Assembly (NCBI RefSeq): GCF_000359745.1
Contig: NZ_AQHN01000061.1
Location: forward strand, 62,001 to 126,000
Origin: Rhizobium freirei PRF 81
Lineage (GTDB): Bacteria; Pseudomonadota; Alphaproteobacteria; Rhizobiales; Rhizobiaceae
Length of the DNA: 64,000 nt
Direction of reading: 5' to 3'
Part shown: one piece after another, positions 8,490 to 17,127 of the stretch
How the letters are laid out: every line of letters starts with the position of its first letter
Numbering within the stretch: position 1 is the first letter of the stretch
Notes under the pieces: generated by a model
The model's database searches: none
Told to the model about the DNA's origin: nothing
Seen by the model: the letters and a program-made list of their open reading frames with translations, nothing else
Made by a program: the position numbers and the translations under genes

Positions 8490-9593
8490 TCAGAAGTTGC
8501 GTTCGAAGCGCAGGATGCCCGAAACCGTATCGTCGTTGGCATAATCATAGTGAACGTAAGTCAGTTCCGGCTCGATGAGCAGGTTCTTGACCGGGTTCCA
8601 CTTGATGTTCGTGGTTGCTTCGAAGATCTTGGAGTCGGTGTAAGCGAGCTGGACGTTCCACTTCAGCTTGTCGTTGACCGGAACGCCAACGCCACCCCAA
8701 ACTGCCCAGTCACCCCAGCCGCACTTGGATGCGTTGACGGTGCCGTTCGGCGCCGTGCAGGCGGAGACGTCCTGGTTGGTGCCGGCATACTTGTTCAGCT
8801 TGTCGCCGTCGGTGTTCCAGCCGCCCATCAAGAAGGCCGTGAACGCGCCAAAATCGGCATCGACGCGAGCCTTGATGGCGCCTTCTTCGACGATCGAGTC
8901 GTAACCGCCGACAACCTTGAAGCCCCATGCGCCAGACTTGAAGCCGGCACCGGCAACAACGTCAGGAGCGTAATGGTTGGCCTTGTCGTCGGTCCACCAG
9001 CTTGCGCCGTAGGAAGCACCGGAGCCGCTGGAGTTGCTGTCTTCAACAGAGACCACGGCCGAGAAGCCGTTGCCGGCGTCATATTCATAGGTGATCTGGT
9101 TGAGTTCGTACGGGCCGTCATAGATCACGTCGTCGTTGATGACGTCGCCGGCGTAGCCGATGTAGGAGTTGTACTGCGAGTCTTTCTTACCGACTGTGAA
9201 GCCGCCGAGGCTGATGTAGGACCACAGCAGGTTAGTGCTGGTGGAATTGCCGTCGTGCCAGTCCCAACGAACGATAGTTTCGGTCTTGAGCGGGCCGTAT
9301 TCGGTGTCGGTCGCGGTGCTGACGTTCAGCTCAGCACGGGTGTGCCACAGCGTGCCATTGTGGCTGTTGCGGTTGTAGGCGTCGTACCATTCACCTTCCG
9401 TACGAACTTTGCCGCCGATCTTGAGGCAGGTTTCCGTGCCCGGAATGAAGAAGTAGCCAGCACCGTATGCGTCGCAGATGCGAACGTATTCCAGCGGCTC
9501 CGGCTGAGCAGCGACGATAGCGTCGGCTGCCTGGGCGCCGGATACTGCTGCCAGCGCAGCAGCGGAGCCGAGAAGAAGGCTCTTGATATTCAT
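8490..9593 (-). CDS. ropA: Outer-membrane porin (RopA/Omp2b type)
   Basis: 367-residue rhizobial general porin. The start at 9593 gives MNIKSLLLGSAAALAAVSGA with signal cleavage after AQA near residue 22; GGAG lies 6 bases upstream. The mature start ADAIVAAQPEPLEYVRICDAYGAGYFFIPGTETCLKIGGKVR is the conserved porin_2 opening with the paired Cys residues. The C-terminus ends VSGILRFERNF, with the terminal Phe needed for outer-membrane assembly. An in-frame ATG at 9740 would bury the signal peptide and is rejected. It is monocistronic with its own terminator. Confidence 0.92.
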   Translation of the reverse strand: MNIKSLLLGSAAALAAVSGAQAADAIVAAQPEPLEYVRICDAYGAGYFFIPGTETCLKIGGKVRTEGEWYDAYNRNSHNGTLWHTRAELNVSTATDTEYGPLKTETIVRWDWHDGNSTSTNLLWSYISLGGFTVGKKDSQYNSYIGYAGDVINDDVIYDGPYELNQITYEYDAGNGFSAVVSVEDSNSSGSGASYGASWWTDDKANHYAPDVVAGAGFKSGAWGFKVVGGYDSIVEEGAIKARVDADFGAFTAFLMGGWNTDGDKLNKYAGTNQDVSACTAPNGTVNASKCGWGDWAVWGGVGVPVNDKLKWNVQLAYTDSKIFEATTNIKWNPVKNLLIEPELTYVHYDYANDDTVSGILRFERNF

Positions 9594-10337
9594 GGTAACT
9601 CCAATCTCTCTTGATTGGGCGTGAGATATCGCGCCGAAAAACGACGTGCCCAACCCCATCCCGCTCATGTTCCCTATCAGTAGGTGCGAAGTAATAAGCT
9701 TCACGAACCAATTCCTGGACCCGCTTCGCTGATTTGGCAAGATGATAAGAGAGGCGAACTATATGTGTGCTATTAGAAAACGGGGTTTGTTGCAAAAATG
9801 ACGCAAATCATCGGCGGCCGACGATAGGCCGAGATTCGCATTCAACTCAGAGTGCTAAGACAAACATGTACCGTTGCATCTAACGCGGCCTGAGAGTTTT
9901 CGACGCCAGAATCTGGAGAGATTCGCAGCGAATAGCGACAAGGAAAGCGGTTCTATTGGCACTGGAGATGATGAAGATAAAGCTTGCTGCGCCCTCTGTC
10001 TGTGCCCATGCGGCGAACGGTGGCGGCCTAGGTGCGTCCGACGACACTACTGGGGGCGCAGTCTCGTCGGACGCGGCACTGTCCGGTTCAGGGGTGGCAT
10101 CTAAACCGGTAGCAAATAACCTAGCATCTACCTTAGGTTTCTATAACCTACCTGAATGGGCTGGCAGCGGCTGATGCCCTGCCACGAATTCGGTACACGG
10201 CAATAAGCGGTGGTCGAGAAGGGCTTGAAATGCCGCCGATTCCCGATCTTACCGGTGGGGCATCGTATACGAGACCAAGCGTGCTCGCGGGCGCATGCCG
10301 ACCTTCGCCGGGCAACTGAATCGATCGGGACGAAGGC
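9594..10337. other. Intergenic region upstream of porin
   Basis: About 740 bases. The part next to 9594 should hold the porin promoter and a long leader. Around 9968-10174 a short plus-strand frame of about 69 codons opens with ATGATGAAG and ends in a segment rich in CTA and TTA codons, unlike neighbouring genes. I do not recognise its product and do not call it a gene. Nothing else was identified. Confidence 0.45.
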
Positions 10338-10570
10338 TCACTTCGACGTGGATCTCTCCCAATGCAAACGAAGGATCGGGTAGGGGCGGCCCTGGTCGTT
10401 CAGCTCCGAACGGCTCGTCACCTTGAATCCCAGCCCCTCGTAAAAGCCGATCGCTTCCGGATTCTGCGCGTTGACATCGACCGTCACGACATTCTTCACC
10501 GTTCGAAAGCTCTCAAGGAGGAGGCGAAGGCTCGCCTGCTTGATCTTGCGGATATGGGGCCTTGCGGGCT
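10338..10570 (-). pseudogene. GNAT acetyltransferase, C-terminal remnant
   Basis: The reverse strand encodes VTVDVNAQNPEAIGFYEGLG then FKVTSRSELNDQGRPYPILR, the end of a GCN5-related N-acetyltransferase (motif B and C-terminal strand). The usual first half, with the acetyl-CoA loop R/Q-x-x-G-x-G/A, is missing; upstream sequence gives only RKIKQASLRLLLESF, a degraded helix, and then unrelated residues. Normal members are around 140-160 residues. It is a 5'-truncated gene and unlikely to be active. Confidence 0.7.
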
Positions 10571-10786
10571 TTGTCGCGCTTTGTCCACGGAACACAGGCG
10601 TGGCCGCTGCGCTTCTCATAGCCCACCCACGCGACTCTCTCTATCAGCCGCCTTCGTGTTCTTCAGCGGAACGGTGGATAAACATCATTTCAGAAATCGC
10701 AGAGGACATTTTTCAGAAATTCCCTCTTGCGGTTTTCTTTGGATCATTCTAAATCCGCGCCACCACAACGCAAATTGCTTTCGGAT

Positions 10787-10860
10787 GGCCTCGTGGCGGA
10801 GTGGTTACGCAGAGGACTGCAAATCCTTGTATTCCGGTTCGATTCCGGACGAGGCCTCCA
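10787..10860 (+). tRNA. tRNA-Cys (GCA)
   Basis: 74 bases with encoded CCA. Acceptor GGCCTCG pairs with CGAGGCC, the anticodon GCA is at 10819-10821, and the T-arm is CCGGTTCGATTCCGG. It is well formed. Confidence 0.95.
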
Positions 10861-11041
10861 CCTTTCTCCAAATGCTCATATAACCTGCCGAATTTCGGCG
10901 GAAACTTCAGTTCTGGCGAATTGGATTTGAACGTCCCGCAGCCCCAGAAGCCAAGCGCTGCAACCCGTTCTTGCTTTGATCGGGCCTCCGCCAATCCCCC
11001 GATGGCGGCGTGCCCGCAAGCGGCGGGAGCCGGAAAGGCGC

Positions 11042-11467
11042 CTATTCCTCCAGGCAGGGAAAGGCGAATTTGAAGGAGCGGGCAATCAGCGAGCTGGCGG
11101 GCCGGTCGAGCTGCCAGGAATGCTCAGACATCCATTTGCAGGCGACCGTAGTCGCTCTTGTGTTGCTGAGATCGGGCGGGAGGCAGAAGGCGCCGACGAA
11201 TTGCTGAAGATAGCGTTCGTAGCGGGATGAGTTCTTCGGTGTCTGCTTCGTGGCGCGGATCGTCAGATTCTTCGTGCGCTGCGCTTCGTCGAGGATTCCC
11301 TGGACATAAACTGAGGCAAGCGCCTGTTCTTCCTCGCACCATTCATCGAGCTGTTTGCCGGTGACGACATTTCCGATGACCGGTGCTGCTTTTTCCGAGC
11401 TTTCTTCGCAGAGCGCGATCTGAGGTATGAGGAGAAGGAACGCTGCGACAGAGAGCGAAAGCCTCAT
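11042..11467 (-). CDS. Rap1a/Tai-like periplasmic protein
   Basis: 141 residues with a Sec signal peptide (MRLSLSVAAFLLLIPQIALC) and a domain that resembles the Rap1a/Tai immunity fold: GKQLDEWCEEE, VYVQGILDEA, FCLPPDLSNTRATTV, and PASSLIARSFKFAFPC at the end. Four Cys residues in the mature part fit the two disulfides of that fold. Rap1a and Tai4 proteins neutralise type VI amidase effectors in the periplasm, but many family members stand alone without an effector, and none is seen here. A 27-codon hydrophobic ORF lies 8 bases upstream. Confidence 0.7.
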   Translation of the reverse strand: MRLSLSVAAFLLLIPQIALCEESSEKAAPVIGNVVTGKQLDEWCEEEQALASVYVQGILDEAQRTKNLTIRATKQTPKNSSRYERYLQQFVGAFCLPPDLSNTRATTVACKWMSEHSWQLDRPASSLIARSFKFAFPCLEE

Positions 11468-11475
11468 TCGACGAC

Positions 11476-11559
11476 CTACATCATGGAGGAAAGACTGGCA
11501 GCCAGAAAAACCACTAGCGGCAGGGAAGTTGCCACGAAAAGCACGAGAGAGACAGGCAT
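11476..11559 (-). CDS. Possible 27-residue membrane peptide
   Basis: ATG at 11559, TAG at 11476-11478. The peptide starts MPVSLVLFVATSLPLVVFLA and is almost wholly hydrophobic, enough for one transmembrane helix, with no charged residue. AAGG lies 7 bases before the ATG. The stop is 8 bases before the start of the Rap1a-like gene, so the two could be translationally coupled. It is short enough to be chance; I know no family for it. Confidence 0.4.
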   Translation of the reverse strand: MPVSLVLFVATSLPLVVFLAASLSSMM

Positions 11560-11963
11560 CCAGCCACCTTCTATTCAAATTTAATCTTAGCCCGAAGAGC
11601 TCGGGCCGGAAGGTCGATCGGTCACCACGTTCAGGCGGTCCAATACCATCAAACGTGGTCCCGGGAAGTTAACATTTTATTAATGGGCGCGCCGCTTTGA
11701 CGCTCCCTCCAATTTTATGAGCACTGGCGAAGTGCAGCTCGCTCGTTCTTCGAAGGGGTTGCGTTCGCCCGAGAATGCGAGGTGAGGATAGGTGCATCAA
11801 GGCGGCGCAGCTCGCATTCGAGCACTTTGGTTGTTGTCCGTCGGCGACGTATCGGCATGAATCTCGGCACCTGCAGCCGCGACGCCTTGAAAGCGTAGCT
11901 TGAGGCGATTAAGACACGCGTATAGCACCAAGCAAAGTCGGCCTGATAAAGGCGCAAGAGGAT
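11560..11963. other. Intergenic region before pcm-like gene
   Basis: About 400 bases separating divergent genes. It holds an imperfect inverted repeat CCACGTT ... AACGTGG near 11620-11660 without a T-run. No gene or RNA was recognised. Promoters for both flanking units should be here. Confidence 0.4.
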
Positions 11964-11966
11964 ATG

Positions 11967-12635
11967 ATGGATTTCGAAGCAGCACGCGTGAAGATGGTCG
12001 AGAACCAGATCCGTACGACGGATGTCACCTCCCATTCCGTGTTGAGTGCATTTTTCACGGTGCCGCGCGAAGATTTCGTGCCGGAGAAGTCGAAGCTCCT
12101 GGCCTATATCGATTGCGATATCGAGATTGCCCCGGCAGCCGCAGGCAAGCCCGCCCGCTTCCTGATGGAAGCCTCGCCGCTCGCCAAGCTGCTGCAACTC
12201 GGTGTCATCACCAAGGAAGACAAGGTTCTCGACGTCGGTTGCGGCACCGGTTACGTGTCTGCCGTCCTATCGCAGGTCGCCGACAAGGTCATTGCTCTCG
12301 AATCCGATGAGGATCTCGCAGCGCAGGCCAAGACCAATCTTGCGGCACACGGCTATGAAAACGTCACGGTCGTCGCCGGCGACCTTGAAAAGGGCCATGC
12401 CGGCAGCGCACCCTACGATGTCATCTTCCTGAATGGCTCGATCGAGCAACTGCCGCAGGCGTTGCTGGAGCAGCTCGGCGAGGACGGCCGCCTGATCGCC
12501 GTGCTTGGTTATGGCCATGCCGCGCGCGCCACCGTCTTCATGCGTGAGCGTGGCGCTTTCTCGGAAAATGTCTTCTTCAATGCATCGATCAAGCCGCTGC
12601 CTGGCTTTGCCAAGGCCAAGGAATTCGTATTCTGA
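11967..12635 (+). CDS. Protein-L-isoaspartate methyltransferase family protein
   Basis: 222-residue SAM-dependent methyltransferase of the PCMT family. The SAM motif VLDVGCGTGYVSAV lies near residues 87-100, and VIALESD is the acidic end of strand 2. The family's substrate motif (GQTISQP-like) is not visible; the equivalent stretch reads AAAGKPARFLMEASPLAKLL. It may therefore methylate something other than isoaspartyl residues. AAGAGG precedes the second of two adjacent ATGs. In other rhizobia a gene of this type precedes tolC; here popZ follows directly. Confidence 0.75.
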   Translation: MDFEAARVKMVENQIRTTDVTSHSVLSAFFTVPREDFVPEKSKLLAYIDCDIEIAPAAAGKPARFLMEASPLAKLLQLGVITKEDKVLDVGCGTGYVSAVLSQVADKVIALESDEDLAAQAKTNLAAHGYENVTVVAGDLEKGHAGSAPYDVIFLNGSIEQLPQALLEQLGEDGRLIAVLGYGHAARATVFMRERGAFSENVFFNASIKPLPGFAKAKEFVF

Positions 12636-12659
12636 TATTTGAAGATCGGGAATGCATCC

Positions 12660-12688
12660 AGCGGGCGCCTACGGGCGCCTGTTTTTTA
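12660..12688 (+). terminator. Terminator after the methyltransferase gene
   Basis: AGCGGGCGCC (12660-12669) pairs with GGCGCCTGTT (12674-12683) around loop TACG, ending in TTTTTT. Confidence 0.8.
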
Positions 12689-12876
12689 TTGTGCGCGCAT
12701 ATGGCAGAATCGGCTGTAGCGGTGCGATTCGCCGTCATCGTTACAAAACTGTGCATCACCGGGTTTAGTGCTTTCCAGGTGATTTTTTTCCCGAGGACAG
12801 TCATCTAGGGTGGCTCTGATTCGGGCGCCCCTTTGGTGAGTTTCCGGTCGCTGAATATGGGAAAACGGGGATGAAT

Positions 12877-13749
12877 ATGGCTCAGCCAAATGTAGTGCGT
12901 GAACCGTCCATGGAAGAGATCCTGGCGTCTATCCGCCGGATCATCGAAAGCAACGAGCCCGGCGGCGCCAAGCCGATGCCGACGACACATTTTGCCGCAA
13001 CCAGCGAGCGTGAAGACGATATTCAGCTGACCGTCGATGAGGAGTTCGCAGCCGCCGATCGAGCCCGTGCCGTGGCCCAGGATCCGCGTTTTGTCGCCGC
13101 GAACTCGCAGGTGCCTCTTTCCGAGCCGGAAAATGCTAATCGCGGCCTGTCGCTTGCCGATGTCGCCGCGCGCGTCCGAGCCGCTTCCGAACGCAATGCC
13201 GCATTGTTGAGCGCCGGGCGCGAGCTGCCGCAGCAGCGCGAATTGCCGCCGGCCATGGCTGCGCGCCTTGCCGAAGCCCGCGTCGAGCCGGTTATCGACT
13301 ATCCGTTGCGACACACGATCACCGAAGTTGCGCCGCCTGTGGCCGTGGCGCCGCCTGCAACCGAGTTGGAACCGGAGACGGAAGAGGTCAAGCTGCCGGA
13401 GATTGTCGCAGCTCAGCAGGTGGACTCTCTGCCGGTAGAGACGCCGGTCTTCCACGCTCCAGACGTGCCGCGGCCGGCTGCATTGGAAGCCGAAGCCGCT
13501 ATGACGCCCGCTCAACCTGTGCCGGCATCGTCGCCGCTGATGTCCGAAGACACTGGTGCGCAAGTCGCCCGCTCGTTTGAGGAGCTCGCCGCTATCGTCG
13601 ATGGCGGCCCGCGCCGCTCTCTCGATGAACTGGCCCAGGAGATGCTGCGTCCCATGCTGCAGGAGTGGCTCGACGACAATCTGCCGACCCTGGTCGAGCG
13701 TCTCGTGCGCGAGGAGATCGAACGAGTGGCACGCGGCACGCGCCGCTGA
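12877..13749 (+). CDS. popZ: Polar organizing protein PopZ (DUF2497)
   Basis: 290-residue protein with the conserved N-terminal helix EPSMEEILASIRRIIESNEP, a long Pro/Glu/Ala-rich disordered middle (residues about 40-235), and a C-terminal helical region SLDELAQEMLRPMLQEWLDD then LPTLVERLVREEIERVARG. This is the PopZ plan: binding helix, spacer, oligomerising C-terminus. PopZ forms a polar scaffold that anchors the chromosome or marks the growth pole. The ATG at 12877 has GGGG 6 bases upstream, unlike the ATG at 12871. Its position just before valS is the usual one in rhizobia. Confidence 0.85.
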   Translation: MAQPNVVREPSMEEILASIRRIIESNEPGGAKPMPTTHFAATSEREDDIQLTVDEEFAAADRARAVAQDPRFVAANSQVPLSEPENANRGLSLADVAARVRAASERNAALLSAGRELPQQRELPPAMAARLAEARVEPVIDYPLRHTITEVAPPVAVAPPATELEPETEEVKLPEIVAAQQVDSLPVETPVFHAPDVPRPAALEAEAAMTPAQPVPASSPLMSEDTGAQVARSFEELAAIVDGGPRRSLDELAQEMLRPMLQEWLDDNLPTLVERLVREEIERVARGTRR

Positions 13750-13776
13750 TAGCCCAGAGCTTCGGGTAGACGATCC

Positions 13777-13805
13777 GCCGCTCCAGGCTCCGGGGCGGCT
13801 TTTTT
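13777..13805 (+). terminator. Terminator after popZ
   Basis: GCCGCTCC (13777-13784) pairs with GGGGCGGC (13792-13799), one T-G pair, followed by TTTTTT. Confidence 0.8.
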
Positions 13806-13871
13806 ATTGACTCGCCCCCAGCCATCCTATTTACAACCCGCATCACCCAGTCCTCTAGATCCGGTCAGAAA

Positions 13872-16715
13872 ATGCTCGACAAAACCTATGATTCCGCCGC
13901 CGTCGAACCGAAGGTCGCCCAAAAATGGGATGAGGCCAACGCTTTTCGCGCCGGCGCAAACGCCAAGCCGGGCGCCGAAACCTTCACCATCGTCATTCCG
14001 CCGCCGAACGTGACCGGTTCGCTGCACATGGGTCATGCGCTGAACAACACGCTGCAGGACATCATGGTGCGGTTCGAGCGCATGCGCGGCAAGGACGTTC
14101 TCTGGCAGCCCGGCATGGACCATGCCGGCATCGCAACGCAGATGGTCGTCGAGCGCCGCCTTGCAGAAAGACAACAGCCGGATCGCCACAAGATCGGCCG
14201 CGAGGCTTTCATCGAAAAGGTCTGGGAATGGAAGGAAGAGTCCGGCGGCCTCATCTTCAACCAGCTCAAGCGTCTCGGCGCCTCCTGCGACTGGTCGCGC
14301 GAACGCTTCACAATGGACGAAGGCCTGTCGAAGGCCGTTCTCGAAGTCTTCGTCACGCTCTACAAGGAAGGCCTGATCTATCGCGACAAGCGGCTGGTCA
14401 ACTGGGATCCGAAGATGCTGACCGCGATTTCGGACATCGAGGTCGAGCAGCACGAGGTCAACGGCAATCTCTGGTACCTGCGCTATCCGCTGGAGCCGGG
14501 TGTAACTTATCAGCATCCGGTTGCCTTTGATGACGAGGGAAAGCCGACCGAATGGGAAACGCGCGATTATCTTGTCGTTGCTACCACCCGTCCCGAGACC
14601 ATGCTCGGCGATACGGGCGTTGCGGTCAATCCGGACGACGAACGTTACAAGTCGCTCGTCGGCAAGCATGTCATCCTGCCGATCGTCGGCCGCCGCATCC
14701 CGATCGTCGCCGACGAATATCCGGATCCGACGGCTGGAACGGGCGTAGTCAAGATGACGCCAGCGCATGATTTCAACGACTTCGACGTCGGCAAGCGCCG
14801 CGGTCTGCGCGTTGTCAACATTCTCACCCCGGAAGCCACCATCACCATCAAGGACAACGAGGATTTCCTCGAAGGTCTCGATCATCCCGCCGCGCTGCAC
14901 GGCGCTTGGGATGAGCTGGAGGGCAAGGACCGTTTCGAAGCGCGCAAGATCATCGTCCGCATTTTCGAAGAATCCGAACTGCTCGACAAGATCGAGCCGC
15001 ACAAGCACATGGTTCCGCATGGCGACCGTGGCGGCGTGCCGATCGAGCCGCGCCTGACCGAACAATGGTATGTCGATGCCAAGACGCTCGCCGAACCGGC
15101 GATCGCCTCTGTCCGCGAAGGCCGGACCAAGCTCGTTCCGAAGAGTTGGGACAAGACCTATTACGACTGGATGGAAAACATTCAGCCATGGTGCGTTTCC
15201 CGTCAGCTCTGGTGGGGCCACCAGATTCCCGCCTGGTATGGGCCGGATGGCCAGGTTTTCGTCGAAAAGACCGAAGAAGAAGCGTTGCAGGCTGCGATCC
15301 AGCACTATCTCTCGCATGAAGGGCCGATGAAGGCCTATGTTGAAGACCTGCTGGAGAACTTCAAGCCGGGCGAAATCCTGACGCGCGACGAAGACGTGCT
15401 CGACACTTGGTTCTCGTCGGCACTCTGGCCGTTCTCGACGCTTGGCTGGCCGGATGAGACGCCGGAACTGGCGCGCTACTATCCGACGAACGTCCTCGTC
15501 ACCGGCTTCGACATCATCTTCTTCTGGGTCGCCCGCATGATGATGATGGGCCTCCATTTCATGAAGGATGAGAACGGCGAGCCCGTCGAACCGTTCAGCA
15601 CCGTCTATGTCCACGCCCTCGTGCGCGACAAGAACGGGCAGAAGATGTCGAAGTCCAAGGGCAACGTCATCGACCCGCTCGAACTGATCGACCAGTACGG
15701 CGCCGATTCGCTGCGTTTCACGCTGGCGATCATGGCCGCACAGGGCCGCGACGTGAAGCTCGATCCGGCCCGTATCGCCGGCTATCGCAACTTCGGCACC
15801 AAGCTCTGGAATGCGACGCGCTTTGCCGAAATGAACGGCGCCAAGAGCGATCCGCATTTCGTGCCGGAAGCCGCCGAGCTTACCGTCAATCGCTGGATCC
15901 TGACGGAGCTGGCGCGTGCAGAACGCGACGTCACCGAGGCGCTGGTAAGTTTCCGCTTCAACGATGCTGCAGGCGCGCTCTATCGCTTCATCTGGAATCA
16001 GTTCTGCGACTGGTATCTCGAACTGCTCAAGCCGATCTTCAGCGGCGTGGACGAGAGCGCCAAGGCGGAGGCTCAGTCCTGCGCGGCCTATGTCCTCGAA
16101 GAGACCTACAAGCTGCTGCATCCTTTCATGCCGTTCATGACCGAAGAGCTTTGGGCGCACACGGCAGGTGAGGGTAAGGAGCGTGATGGCCTCATTTGCC
16201 ATGCCGACTGGCCGGCTCCCTCTTATGCCGACGACGTCGCAGCCGACGAGATCAACTGGCTGATCGACCTCGTCTCCGGCATTCGCTCGGTTCGTTCGGA
16301 AATGAACGTGCCGCCGGCCGCTACGGCGCCGCTGGTCGTCGTCGATGCGAACGGCCTGACCCGCGAGCGCCTGTTCCGCCATGACGCGGCCATCAAGCGG
16401 CTCGCGCGTGTCGAGGCGATTTCGCTGGCCGACACGGCACCGAAGGGTGCCGCCCAGATCGTGATCGGCGAAGCGACCGTCTGCCTGCCGCTCGGCAGCC
16501 TCATCGATCTGTCGGCCGAAAAGGCACGTCTCGAAAAGGCGATAGCGAAGAACGAGCAGGAGATCGCCCGCATTGTCGGCAAGCTTTCCAACGAGAAGTT
16601 CGTCGCCAACGCGAATCCGGAGGTCGTTGCCGCCGAACGCGAGCGTCTCGGCGAACTCGAAGGGCAGCAGGCCAGCCTCAAGGTGGCGCTGGCCCGGGTC
16701 AGCGAGGCTGGCTGA
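13872..16715 (+). CDS. valS: Valyl-tRNA synthetase
   Basis: 947-residue class I aminoacyl-tRNA synthetase charging tRNA-Val. PPPNVTGSLHMGHAL carries the HIGH motif at about 52-55, KMSKSKGN the KMSKS loop at about 591. The editing domain (CP1) holds TTRPETMLGDTGVAVNPDD. The C-terminal 70 residues (SAEKARLEKAIAKNEQEIAR onward) form the ValRS coiled-coil arm that grips the tRNA. Length is typical. It is monocistronic between two strong terminators. A 968-codon antisense open frame is a codon-bias artefact. Confidence 0.97.
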   Translation: MLDKTYDSAAVEPKVAQKWDEANAFRAGANAKPGAETFTIVIPPPNVTGSLHMGHALNNTLQDIMVRFERMRGKDVLWQPGMDHAGIATQMVVERRLAERQQPDRHKIGREAFIEKVWEWKEESGGLIFNQLKRLGASCDWSRERFTMDEGLSKAVLEVFVTLYKEGLIYRDKRLVNWDPKMLTAISDIEVEQHEVNGNLWYLRYPLEPGVTYQHPVAFDDEGKPTEWETRDYLVVATTRPETMLGDTGVAVNPDDERYKSLVGKHVILPIVGRRIPIVADEYPDPTAGTGVVKMTPAHDFNDFDVGKRRGLRVVNILTPEATITIKDNEDFLEGLDHPAALHGAWDELEGKDRFEARKIIVRIFEESELLDKIEPHKHMVPHGDRGGVPIEPRLTEQWYVDAKTLAEPAIASVREGRTKLVPKSWDKTYYDWMENIQPWCVSRQLWWGHQIPAWYGPDGQVFVEKTEEEALQAAIQHYLSHEGPMKAYVEDLLENFKPGEILTRDEDVLDTWFSSALWPFSTLGWPDETPELARYYPTNVLVTGFDIIFFWVARMMMMGLHFMKDENGEPVEPFSTVYVHALVRDKNGQKMSKSKGNVIDPLELIDQYGADSLRFTLAIMAAQGRDVKLDPARIAGYRNFGTKLWNATRFAEMNGAKSDPHFVPEAAELTVNRWILTELARAERDVTEALVSFRFNDAAGALYRFIWNQFCDWYLELLKPIFSGVDESAKAEAQSCAAYVLEETYKLLHPFMPFMTEELWAHTAGEGKERDGLICHADWPAPSYADDVAADEINWLIDLVSGIRSVRSEMNVPPAATAPLVVVDANGLTRERLFRHDAAIKRLARVEAISLADTAPKGAAQIVIGEATVCLPLGSLIDLSAEKARLEKAIAKNEQEIARIVGKLSNEKFVANANPEVVAAERERLGELEGQQASLKVALARVSEAG

Positions 16716-16747
16716 GGACAAAGATCCAATCAATTGAAACAGTTAGA

Positions 16748-16782
16748 GGGGCGTGCAACGAAGGTTGCGCGCCCCGTTTTTT
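16748..16782 (+). terminator. Terminator after valS
   Basis: GGGGCGTGCAAC (16748-16759) and GTTGCGCGCCCC (16764-16775) pair around GAAG (one T-G pair), followed by TTTTTT. Confidence 0.9.
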
Positions 16783-17127
16783 GTCCAGTCGATTCGGGGC
16801 CGGCCTATCGGGAGATGAAATTCCTCACCGCTAGCTTCGCGCAGGCGAAATATATTATCCTTAAAATTAGTGGGCATTTTCGAAAAGCGGAACTGTTGTC
16901 AGATTGTAACAGAAATGTTGCAGTGAAGAATGGGAATCTACACGGGGAAAAAAATGATACTAAAAAAGCAAAATCCAACTAATTTTACCGGCTCTGGGAT
17001 GCGGAGTTCACTTTCTTACGTAAACCAATTGCTAACTCAGGTGCTTATCGCCCTTCCTGGCCGCATTGCCAATTCACTCGATCGTCGCAACAATCAAATA
17101 GATGAATGCACCAGTGGGGGAGACACA
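16783..17127. other. Leader region of the FadL-type gene
   Basis: About 345 bases. It is notably A/T-rich near 16845-16985. An open frame reaches back from the FadL gene to 16930 but lacks a signal-peptide-compatible start. It probably contains the fadL promoter and a long leader; no specific site was recognised. Confidence 0.4.

Noticed and set aside
9594..9740. Longer porin start at 9740
   Set aside because: It would add 49 residues before a clear signal peptide; the ATG at 9593 has a good ribosome-binding site.
13827..16733. 968-codon open frame antisense to valS
   Set aside because: It mirrors valS, whose product has full HIGH and KMSKS motifs. Its own translation has no recognisable domain; GC-rich codon bias produces such frames.
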